Origin: Lates calcarifer | Lineage: Eukaryota > Chordata > Actinopteri > Centropomidae | Length of the DNA stretch: 64,000 nt | Reading direction: 5' to 3' | NCBI RefSeq assembly: GCF_001640805.2 | Contig: NC_066850.1 | Coordinates: 14,264,157 to 14,328,156, forward strand | Shown: piece after piece, positions 28,140-38,701 of the stretch | How positions within the stretch are numbered: the stretch's first letter is position 1 | Layout of the letters: each line of letters starts with the position of its first letter | Position numbers and translations under genes: made by a program | Notes under the pieces: generated by a model | Seen by the model: the letters and a program-made list of their open reading frames with translations, nothing else | What the model was told of the DNA's origin: nothing | Database searches by the model: none

Positions 28140-29065
28140 GTATACCCATGTAGGAGAGGACCTTGTATAACGTTCCCTAAAAAAACCTTCACAAAACATT
28201 GGGCATGTTCCTGAAATGTCCTTTATTTTTTGTTGTGAAAGTGCTGTAGTTCAAAGTCCCTATTTTTAAAGGGATGTTCCATTTTGGTTATTTTGTGGTC
28301 ACATAGCAACATTACAAAGAAGATATATCGGATGTAAACAGAACATTCCCATATGGTTCTCTGATGGTCTTATGGAGATGTTTCGTGAGGACTTATGGGC
28401 CTAACCCAGTTAGAAATTGTATGTTCCCAGAATGTTCTAACATCCCCACTCATATAAAGGACATTACGTTTAGGGGGCGGCTGTGGCTCAGGAGGTAGAG
28501 CAGTCGCCCACCAGGTTGGTGGTTCGATTCCTGGCTCCCTCCCGAAGTAAGATACTGGGCAAGATACTGAACCCCAAATTGCCTCCGATGTGTCAGCACT
28601 GTATGTGTTAGCACTAATTTATAGAACTGTAAGAATGTGTGTGTGAATGGGGTGAATAGTGTGAAGTGCTTTGGGTGGTCAAAAAGTACATATATATATA
28701 CATATATATATGTACTTATATATAAGTACAGTCCATTTACCTTGTACATTCCTGTTGATGTAAAGGACACTGAGGGACATTATTTGGTGAACTTACAGGG
28801 AACATTCAGGACTTTCTGTAAACTTTTAGGGGTCCATAACAATCGAACGTTCCCCCTATAGGTTTCTGTACCACATTCCCATTACATTTGTAGAACCTTT
28901 AGGGATATTACAGGAACCTTTACAGGACCAACCGATCATTTTCTTTTTTGGTTGTATTTAGGTACTTGCAATTACCTTCCTAGGACATTCAGAGAACCTT
29001 TAGTGAAATTATAGGAGTTTTTGCAGATACATTAGGGAACCTTAAAACCAAGAACGTTCTTATAC
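28140..29065. repeat. Internally repetitive dispersed element with GAACCTT/AACGTTC motifs
   Basis: The flanks of the SINE at 28473-28741 carry many spaced copies of GGAAC/GTTCC-type words (ACGTTCCC, TGTTCCTG, GGAACATTC, GAACCTTTAGGG, GAACGTTC). Both outer ends show AACGTTC or ACGTTC. This looks like one older repeat later split by the SINE. It has no open frame of note and its family is not assigned. Confidence 0.45.
28473..28741 (+). repeat. tRNA-derived SINE-like element
   Basis: The 5' part looks like a tRNA-type RNA polymerase III promoter: box A-like TGGCTCAGGAGG near 28484 and box B GGTTCGATTCC at 28521-28531. It continues with the fish SINE body (GATACTGAACCCCAAATTGC, GTGTGAATGG, AAGTGCTTTGGGTGGTC) and ends in a TA-rich tail before TACAGTCCATTTACC. 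It sits inside the older repeat at 28140-29065. Confidence 0.75.
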
Positions 29066-29950
29066 AGTTAGCTGAGTAGTCAGTTTTGGTTCCATGCTGT
29101 TACTTGCCATGCTGAGTTGTCATAAAGAAAGTTTGGTAAAAGCAATTGAAGAGACTTAATTTTGCACTCCCACGAAGTCCTACACCTCCTATAATGTAAC
29201 TCAGTACAGTTTCATCAGACTGAACTATCCTGAAGACTGTCCCTATAGGCAAGCAAAATAACACTGTCTCTTTACATACTGAATATTCATTTTATTTTTA
29301 ATTGTTTTTATTCATTGGATCCACTCCAAATATTGTGAAAGCATCACTGATTAGGGTCATTATTTGTTGTCATCTTGCTCCCAGGTGTGGGTTAATTTCA
29401 GGTTAATGCAAAGCTGAACTTCCCCTTTTATTTCTGTAAAGTTGGACAAATCACTTAGTTTGGCACTGTCACATATACACTATGTGTAAATGAAACATTC
29501 AAACCTAACACTACATGTTGTTATGGTTGCACCATTCTATCATCAGGTGTAAATGTGCTAGTTTTCTCTTAAATTACTTTATACATGTTTCAGTAAAGTT
29601 CACCCTGACATTATTGCTGTCTTTAAAAACTGGGATCTCCGCTAGAATTTAAAATCCAATCAACATTTTGTGCCGCAGATTGCACACAGATCTAACACAA
29701 TAGAATATCGACCTGTTGTTTCTTTAGCTTAGTGGCAGTCAGCGCGTCTGTTATTACATGTAAAAAATTATTTTATTTATTTTAATTCATTCCTTAATTG
29801 GGCAGTAAAATCTGAAAGGAACTATATCTGTTCCACTGCTGAAGGCTGTACAAGTTAGGAATTTGCCCGGAAGCGCACACATGTGACTGCGTACACAGGC
29901 TCTATAGAACTTTGTTAAAAACATGGTAAAGGTGAGACGAATGGAGCTGA
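29066..29950. other. Intergenic stretch between rerg and the plexin-like array, nothing recognised
   Basis: AT-rich DNA with no convincing exon, RNA gene or repeat end. From about 29856 it becomes alignable with the promoter of copy 3 (CCCGGAAGCGCACA versus CCCGGGAGAGCGCACA). That marks the left edge of the duplicated unit. Confidence 0.6.
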
Positions 29951-30010
29951 GTGAAAACAGTAATGCTGCAAAATCACTTTATCTTAGAACCAGTTAAAAA
30001 GTCTGTTGGT

Positions 30011-30020
30011 TTTCGCTTTC
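30011..30020 (+). promoter_or_regulatory. Interferon-stimulated response element-like site, copy 1
   Basis: TTTCGCTTTC fits the TTTCNNTTTC core bound by IRF/ISGF3 factors. It lies 156 bases upstream of the copy 1 start codon. The identical site at the same distance is found in copy 3. Function is inferred from the motif only. Confidence 0.5.
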
Positions 30021-30119
30021 GTTGGCGCTCCCTCCCACTTTCGACATTTCTCTTTTCAACAGAGGCGCGCTGCGCTTTTACGCACGACTCTGGTGACACT
30101 GTGGTGGAGGCAGAGCACC

Positions 30120-30140
30120 ATGCAGGCCGTCAGTGTGTGA
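30120..30140 (+). promoter_or_regulatory. Short upstream open reading frame, copy 1
   Basis: ATG in context CACCATGC encodes MQAVSV and stops at TGA, 35 bases before the main start. It is kept in all three copies (MQAASV in copy 2). It could dampen translation of the main frame if it is within the transcript. Confidence 0.45.
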
Positions 30141-30175
30141 GCGTTTCCCAGTCAAAGCTGCCACCGCTGTAGAAG

Positions 30176-31199
30176 ATGATCCTGCTGCCTGGTCTGTTAT
30201 TTATCCTCTGGGGAGGAGCGGCTCGGTGTCTGGGGGAGGATGGAGGCTTCACTTTTGATGGAGATCTCCGCCACTTCGCCGTGACCACAAACACGGTTTA
30301 CATCGCTACAGAGGAGAAGCTGTACCAGCTGAACCACGACCTGACTCTGGTCCACAGTCTGACCCTGAGAGGAATCTTGAAGGGCGGGAACCAACAGCCG
30401 GACGACGTGTCGTTTTACCGGGTTTCTGAGACGGCTTCGTGGGACGCAACTTTCAGAGTCAACGTGTTGTTGCCATTTGTTGAGAACGACACTCTGATCT
30501 GCTGCGGGGTGATCGACAAGGAGTGTGGTTACTGCGAGGTTCTGGACCTGAAGAACATCTCTAACCTTGTGCACAGGGAGAGCATCCAGGTGGGACCACT
30601 GAGGAGCAGCAACGCGTCCGTCGCGGTCTTGGTGAATCTGAAGAAGAATCCAACACAAGACACTTACATTCTGACCGGGGTACAGCAACATCAACACCAA
30701 CACCGAACAGAGCAGCTGCACCTCTAATATCCAAACTGTCAACCTTCACAATACAGATGATAAACAGCTGGGAGGTATATTTTCTATCACTGATAACCAT
30801 CGCAGCCCAACATTCAAAAGTAAAGGTGATGTGGAGTTTGTGGACGGATTTCAGATCAGTTCAACCATGTATCTGCTCTCCAACGTGCTCTCAAGCGCTA
30901 AAAGTAACAACGTCCGTCTCATTTGGCTTGAGGGCAAAACCAGCAAGACCCAGACTTACAGGTCTCTGCGGGGTGCGACTCTCAGTGTCTCTGAAGCTGG
31001 TGGTGAGGGGAACAGACTCCTGGCCTCCTCGGTGATCCCGGGCGGGCCCTCGGTGCTCTGGAGCGGAGTGTTCAGTGTGGACGTAGGACAGAGCAACACC
31101 GAGCTGCTGGTGTTTGACATCAGCCCCGATCTCACCGGAGAGGACGATTCAGATCCAGACTTCTGCAGTGTCTGTCCCGAAAAGACAAGTGTTACAAAG
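30176..31199 (+). CDS. plxnc1-like: Copy 1 exon 1: signal peptide and most of the Sema domain, frameshifted
   Basis: Begins MILLPGLLFILWGG, a hydrophobic signal peptide, then the Sema N-terminal blades. It is 1024 bases against 1023 in copies 2 and 3, the difference being the inserted C at 30697-30698. After the insertion the Sema sequence continues cleanly in the next frame (DVEFVDGFQISS onward) to donor AAAG/GTAAGA. A patch at about 30740-30830 differs strongly from the other copies (for example FSITDNHRSPTFK against FSLNDDQLTPSIR). Confidence 0.85.
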
Positions 31200-32469
31200 G
31201 TAAGAAGTCAGTTTGTGAAGGTTAGAAGCTTCTTTAATTCATTTGTCGGTTACTGTGACTGCACACTCATACCACGTAGCTACACTGATATAAATGTATC
31301 AAGTGTCTGTACCGCCAAGTCAAGACTGACGGTGGGTTCTTATTTTGTTTTCATATTTTTGAAAGTTTTAGCAATGACAAAAAATAAAAATCAAAGAAAC
31401 CTTAACTAATTTATATGGAGTTAAAGAAGAATGTAAGACTGTGTCATATTTTACAGTACTATTATACTTCTATTAAATGACATTAGTTTGTCCCCAGGTT
31501 TTCTTTGGGGACAGAAAGCTCAAAGACTTCAACAATATCTATTAATGGAAACTATGGAGACAAACATACCTTACACAGTGTAGTTCTCTAAAAGCTTGTG
31601 TGAACAAGCAACTAAGTTTTGTTGACTTAGGTCTGGCTTTATACACATTAAAAGCAAAATGCTGCAAGATCCTGCAGGATTGTATGTGTAGGTGAAGTGA
31701 GAGGTCAGATTGTTTGGTGGTTAAATGGATTTGATGCTTTATTATGACCTATGGTTGTAGGAGACTGTGGCTGGATTACCAAAAGGACCTACAGGGCTCA
31801 GGCCCAGGGGCCTGAGATGTCAGGGGGCCCATGGGCCAGAGCTCCTGATATTTAATGTCTTCTTTGATGGTCACAGAGCTGAGTTAAAAGACACAAAATG
31901 ACCATAAAGACCAACAAGATATTCAGCCTAAAAGACCATTAGAGATCTTTTGTCTCTACCCTCAGATACAGCCCATAGGAACGTACTAGCAGCATGCATA
32001 CTGGACCTTTGTTGTTGTGGTTACAATAATAAACACGCAGTTAAGGTTATTAAACAGTTATGGATAAAACAACCTGTTGAAATGAACAGTGGTCTACCAT
32101 ACTGTGTGACAGTCCTCTTGGAGACACACCAAATAACTACAAAGAAACAAAAAGTAAGTAAAGAGACGCAAAACTCTTTCAGTCTGGGGGCCCTACATAG
32201 GAGGGGTGGGCAGGCTTTCTATCTATCTCTGCCCACGGCCCCACTGTCTCATAGTTAGGAATAAAAAGTCATGACTTAAGGTTTGTATTCAATTATATAA
32301 GATCACAACACATGTAATTAAGCTTTGAGCAGTGATATTTCAACATGAAGTGTTCTGAATACTTGTTTCCAACCTGAAATCTCTTCACTTCAGAATTCCA
32401 TCAATGCTGTTTGGCTCTATAAGTGATAATAGATCTATAAGTGATAATAGATGTGTTTGTGTTTCTCAG
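31200..32469 (+). other. Copy 1 intron 1, 1.27 kb, with inserted non-coding block
   Basis: Nearly identical to intron 1 of copy 2 (43072-44339) and unlike the 386-base intron 1 of copy 3. It contains a GC-rich block (CAGGCCCAGGGGCCTGAGAT, GGGGGCCCATGGGCC) that looks like part of an inserted repeat, and a direct repeat of the 16-base word ATCTATAAGTGATAAT-like sequence near 32416-32450. Exon 1 reads open for 69 codons into this intron. Confidence 0.6.
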
Positions 32470-33950
32470 CCAAAGACCCTGAAGCCGAAGGCAGTGCTCT
32501 TCAGACAGAACTACATGACCTCTGTGCTGGCAGTGAGGCAGAAGGCCTGGATGGTTTTCTTCATCGGGACAGGAGATGGACAGCTCATTAAGGTGTATAA
32601 GAAGTTAGAGATACAAATTAGTAACAATTTTGCTCTACTTGTTAAATAGTAAACTAGCTCATAGACGTCCTAAATCCTTCTGTTAGCGTTTTATGTAGGA
32701 AACATAATGTGTTCTTATCTCATTCCAGTAACTACACTGTAAATTTAGGGAGGGTGTTCAGATTATTCTAATTCAAAACTCTGTAAAGTATTCTAAGTGG
32801 AGAGTGTAAAATAATGTCTGGTGTGTCTTGCATCTCACTTGACTAGTTTCCTGTTCACGCCTTCTGTATTTGTTGTGTTACTTTCACATCACGTTTGCTG
32901 TCTTCTCTCCATCACATAGCTGAAAACATTAATGTCCTGCAGACGCTCTGTGAACACACACGTGACTAAAGAACAGAGAAAGTCCCACTTTAATTGGTAA
33001 CAGAATCTCTAAAAAAACAGATTTTTTTTATTAAATGGCAAATATAAGACTAAAGAGAAGGAAATGGGAAAATTATGGTATACCATCATTAATGCTGTTG
33101 TTATTCAAGATAATGATGAATTATGATTACAACAATGGTGTGAGAATATTCTGTAGATGCTCTTATGTTTTTTGAAGCATCTTTAGAGTACAATTTAACA
33201 ATCATGAATCCAACCTGACCAAAGCACTGTTCAGGTATGCAGAGAATGTATATATGATGCTCAAAGGATAGATTTTAGATGGGGTATCATTTTAACTCTG
33301 GTTGTGGTAGTTGCCCTCTTGAATTGTAAGAAATAACAAACCATATCAGAAGATACTCTGCTGCTGTCACCACAGGATTTAAACTGTGGCAGAAAATAAA
33401 GCTGTTACTCATACATAGTCACCCATTATATGATTTAACTAAATGAGCTAAAGCTTACTGTGTGTAGGTTAGCTGGTTACCTAGGTTAACAACCCAATGA
33501 CCTTTCAAAACTATGAAGACAATAGACAACTTTTTTGTTTTAACTTGCACAATGTCATATCATTAGAATAATGACACTATTGTAGTTTAGGTTGGTTTCC
33601 TATAAGCCTTTCTTTTACTATGCAATTCTGGCAGCCACATGGCCTGAATTTACACAGAAAATTCAGTCCTCTGGGACTGAATTTATGATTTCATAATTAT
33701 TTCCCATGGTCCCTGTTGCCAGTCTGACTATGGAGAGATTTCTAGGACTTGAGAGGGTTCAAAACCAGCAGTTAGTCAATATTCTACTAGATCAGTAAGT
33801 AACAAAGCCTGCCAACTAACTGACACAACCAGGTGTTTTACTCTGCCTGTATCACAGTGCTGAGATCTGGGCTCCTAGTTCAAATTGGAAATTACCACTT
33901 GGAAACACTAGGTAGGAAAGTTGTCCATTGGCACTTTAAGTTGGGTGGGT

Positions 33951-34295
33951 GGATGACAAATTGAAGGAAAAACCTGAAAAATAGTGGAGAAAAAGAATGA
34001 CAGTGCTCCCATCCATAGGGCATAAGTATGAAAATGATACCATTTCAGATGAGTCACCAGATCTCAACCCAATCAAAAACACCCACAGGAGATGACTGAT
34101 GAGTGCTGACAGCGTTCCACACCACCATAATCAAAAACCAAATAAGGGAATATCTTTTGGAAGAAAGGTGTACCATCCATCCAACAGAGTTCCAGAGATT
34201 TGTAGAATCAATGCCAATGTGCATGTAGTTGTGCCAGCTCATGGTGGACTAAGACACTCAATGTTGGGTTTTCCTTTAATTTGTCACTCATCTGG
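33951..34295 (+). mobile_element. Tc1/mariner-like transposon remnant in copy 1 intron 2
   Basis: Both ends carry an inverted GACAAATT(G/A)AAGGAAAA(A/C)CC motif (33951-33974 and its complement at 34265-34291). Inside, GAG TCA CCA GAT CTC AAC CCA ATC at 34051-34074 encodes ESPDLNPI, the last catalytic motif of Tc1/mariner transposases. This is followed by a decayed C-terminus (NKGISFGRKV, HGGLRH). Most of the transposase is deleted, so the copy is dead. Copies 2 and 3 lack it at this position. Confidence 0.75.
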
Positions 34296-37200
34296 ATATA
34301 AGGTCAGTTTTGATTCAACTTTATAACCAAAGCTACATTCTTGTTGTCAGCTTGCTGTAGATAAGGACTATCACACCGCCTGTCCCATGGTGCTCTACAG
34401 GGCCAATGATGATCGCCAAGTGTTTCCTAAAATACTTCTGGATCCAGTGGATCATAAACATGTGTATGTGCCATTTCAAAACCAGGTAGGTGCATTGTAC
34501 AGGAGTACACATACTTATGCAGCATTTTTTGTCTCATTCCAGTAACTACATTGTAAATTTAGGGGTTGTTTTCAGATTATTCCAATTTGAAAAGTATGTA
34601 AGAGTATGTAAAATAATGTCCAGTGTGTCTTGTACCACTTTTGGTTGCAATTGATTGCCAGGTGGGTACATTGTGCATGTAGGAACAAACCTGTGTAAGA
34701 CTGTGGAGAACACTAGAGGGTTTTGAATCTAAGTGTTTGTGTTGTGTTCTAGATGAAGCGTGTACCTGTGTCAAAGTGCAGCATGTACACAAATGTGCAG
34801 GAGTGTTGGTCTGCACAGGATCCACACTGTGTCTGGTGTGGCTCTAAATCAAGGTCAGAGAAACAACATCTGCATCTGACGTCTTTAAACAATTCTAAAC
34901 TTGGGTTTAACAAATGTTTCTTTTCCTAGGTGCACATTTGAAGATGACTGCACAGATTCAGACTGGGTGTCCATTCCTGATGATCACCAACACAAAATAG
35001 TTTCCTACAAAGTTGAAAAGGAGCCAACTGGTCAGGTAGAGATGAAGTCAAAGGTTTTAACTCTGATCAGTTGTGTGTGTCAGTTATTTGTCCTTTAAAC
35101 ACTCACATCTCCACCTTTCTCAGATCAAACTGAACATCCAGACACACCTGACTGTGGGTCAGAGCGCACTGTCCAGATTCGCCTGTCAGTTCTCTGCAAG
35201 TTCCAGTGAGCTTTGTAGCAGGAGTGGCCCTCCTCCACTGTTCCCACAATGCACCTGCATCCTCTCTGATAGCAGACTTCCTGCTGGAGGTCAGTGACCT
35301 TTGAACTCCGTAAGATGATAGGAGTAGTATTGAGGAGTATTGAGTAACAATGTATTAATGAGTTTCACTCCAATACTGCATGTCAAAGTGTCTCCTAAGC
35401 ATTAACCCTTATAGTAACATGATTTTCAATAAAATGAAATATTAGTGACAGGAACAATGTATACAGTAGGATACAGATATCAGTGCCTAAAAGAGGAATA
35501 GAAGAGAAACCTGTTATACAAAGCTGAATTAGTTGCCTAACATTTCTAAGATTGCCTCTGCAAAAAGCTGCTCAGCTAATTAGCTAAAACTAAAGTGGAT
35601 GAGTTGGTCAGACTAAAGTTTTGCTTGCCATGCTGGCAAACAGAACTGGCATCACATGGGCAAATTCAATATTTCCACAAATCAGGTGTGTGTGTGTATT
35701 GATTTGAAACACTGCTCACAATCACACAATACAACCTAAAATACTAATGGAACAACAGCTACACCACAGACAGAAACATTATTACCAGTGGCATATAGTG
35801 TTACATAATGTGTAAACACATATCAGTGAAAACTATGACAGCCTTTTATTACTGTAATGGTCATTGGATTATTTGCATGTCAGGCCTGGCTGTCAGTGTA
35901 AAAATTAGACTTGGGACGACACAGTTATTGGAGCAATGGACGCTAACCAGCTGTTCTGATATCAGGGGACCTCCAAGCTCTGTCCTGTAAGTCCACTACC
36001 ATTTTCAAGAAATCAAAGGCATTTACTGAAGACAAATAATAGCTAATGATTTTAATAATGATAGAAAGACAGATTTGTTTTCTCTTCAGGTGTCAGCAGT
36101 GTATCAAGGCTGGATGTAGCTGGAGCACAAATGGCTGTTCCTGGTCGACTGCAGGAGTTATGAGTGTAATCATTTTTTTGTTCAGTTCTGTTTGGTTTCA
36201 CTGTTGGCAAATTTAATGCTTTAATTCTCTCACTCATCAGTGTCAATTTTAGTAGCAGGCAGCAACGAGAAAGTTCTGATAAACCCACTGTACACTACCT
36301 AGCCAGCACCAAATGCCAGACACACAAAATTAGATGAACATAGTTGTGGAGACATAAGTGCTAAAAGGAGAGTGCATATTGGACACAAACTCCAAATAAA
36401 TGCTAATGACACTCCCTGTCACCTTGGCAACATTGCGAGGGGGAAATGTGTTTTGTAGCAGAGGCTTAAAATGATCAGAATTGTAGAATATTGTATGTAA
36501 TTCCTAAGGGAAGAGGAAAAAATAGGTGTGAATGTGAAGAAAACATGACATCAACTTTTTGACACCACCTTCAAATCTAGCCATATTGTTTTAAAGAGAT
36601 AAATAAAATGCTGATGTAGTTCTATGATGTGTGGAAAGGAGTAGTCTTTTGGGACTCACTCAAATAAAAATGTCCCGACACTGAAAACAAATGCTGTTAA
36701 ATAAACTAAAGGCTGTAATTTTAAATTCTGACAACACGAGTTGCAGCCTGTTCAGCATCTACATGGAAATTAAATAAATAATATTCTTACCTTATTAGCT
36801 CAAGCTCCATATAGCCGATCCATATATACTGATGCACAAGCTTCTAATAGGCAACTTTGTGTCTCTATGAGCCAACTTTGAAAAATTTAAAATCAAATAT
36901 AAATTAACTCAAAATTTGGAAAGGCCTTCCAGCAATATTAAAATAGATACAGTGTATAAACAACTTAAATACAGCATATTTATGTTTTGTATGTTGTCAA
37001 GTTAGCTACAAAATACCAATACAAACTGGACAAACTTAAATGTACTTGGTTTTGTAACAAAAGCCGACAGTTTATGAGGACAGGATGTGTGAGTTGTTGA
37101 ATGTGGTTCACTGGGCCTAGCTGTTTATTTTCACTAATCAGCTAAGCTAACTGCTCACTAACAATCTCATTTTCATCTTCTAGACAATGAACACACACAC

Positions 37201-38665
37201 ACAGTTTCCCTGTTTTTAGCTGTTGTGCTAAGCTAGCTGAAAACACATCCCAGGTCTCCTCAGACTGTGCACTGAAATGAAACTGATATTACTCTTCTCC
37301 TCTTGCTCCTTACAATACAGCAGATATGCAATTTCTCCAAAATATCAGAGTGATCCTTTACTTAATACTGTGACAAAAAACCTGCACCTATCAGGTAGAC
37401 CTGGTAATTTCTCCCCTTCTCTTCGTCCTACAGGACAGTTTAGGCCAAATAATGGAGACCGAGACGAACTTTTCTGTGAGTCTGAATCTCTTAACTCTCA
37501 CGTACACTTTTTAACCTCACACCTCTTCCACATTTACCAGTGATTAAGACATCAGTAGAAGGCTATACATTGAGACTAATTATCATTGTGTCTGTTTCAC
37601 TGTCAGAGGCCAGTGATCTCCTCCATCACCCCCAGTGTCGTGTCTTTCTACGGCAGAAACCATGCAGTGTTGTCAGGTCAGAACCTCAGAGATGTGACCA
37701 GAGTGAGGATCCAGACTGACGACTGCACTCTGAGAGAGTGAGTCACTTTATAGTTTCTTCATACAATATTTTCATTACATTTAACAACTCCCAAAACAAC
37801 AATGAAACAAATTAAACAAAAATGAAACAATTAAGAGGAAATGATGGTGGATTTCCGTTTCCTTCAATATGTTGTCAACTTCATTTCCTAAAGCCAGAAG
37901 CTGGATTTTTGATGTGAAGTAGGCTTTTATAATTGATGAGGTTTTGTGTAAATTAGATGTAAATTTCTTCCATACCTATTAGCATCAGTATATTAGAAAC
38001 TTCAGTATTTTAAGGCTGTGCAAAGACAGACACACACACATTTTCAACACACTCCACAGGTGTTTACTATTTTTACCATTTTCTAAAATGTTATATTTCA
38101 GTATTCACATTTTAATGTTATGTTAATGTATTGAACTGATTCTCTGTCGTCCTGTGTACTGTGCTCAGATCTCCTGTATGGAACAACTCAGGTGTGAGTC
38201 TGATGTTCCACATTCCCAGCACCAATATAAAAGCTGTGGCCAAAGTATGTGTTCTCCTCCCAGATGGAAGTTGCCATGGCAACACTAAAATTAACTACTG
38301 CTCCTTACTGTTCTGCACCAATATAACACCCAGCAGCACCTGGGCCAGGTATGACTTGACTGGTCAGTACTTGTTATTTCTACACAAACACAGACAGAAA
38401 CAAAGAGAAAAAAGTCAAACAACAACACTGTGACATCTGATCTCATCTAAATGTTTCCTAAAACCATGTCATTATAATATCATTATAATAGTTACTTGTG
38501 CTCTTGAAGTGTGTGTCAGTATGAATATTCCTGTGTCCTTTAGTGGGAGAAGGAAGATCACACTCATGGGATCCCGCCTTGAATTTGTTGAAGGGGTCAT
38601 ACACAGCCACGCCCTGCAGGAAGTCATGATTCCCAGAAACAGCAACTTTCAGGTGGGTCTCTCTG

Positions 38666-38668
<3 letters not shown>

Positions 38669-38701
<33 letters not shown>
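38669..38701. repeat. CA microsatellite in copy 1 intron 12
   Basis: Sixteen AC units shortly after the exon 12 donor at 38652. Confidence 0.95.

Noticed and set aside
28473..28545. Functional tRNA gene at the SINE head
   Set aside because: It has box A and box B but is fused to a SINE body and tail and does not form a clean tRNA cloverleaf by eye.
31200..31409. Continuation of exon 1 into intron 1 as a real terminal exon
   Set aside because: The donor AAAG/GTAAGA is strong, exon 2 follows in the same phase and encodes the expected Sema continuation in all copies. Retention remains possible but is not the main form.
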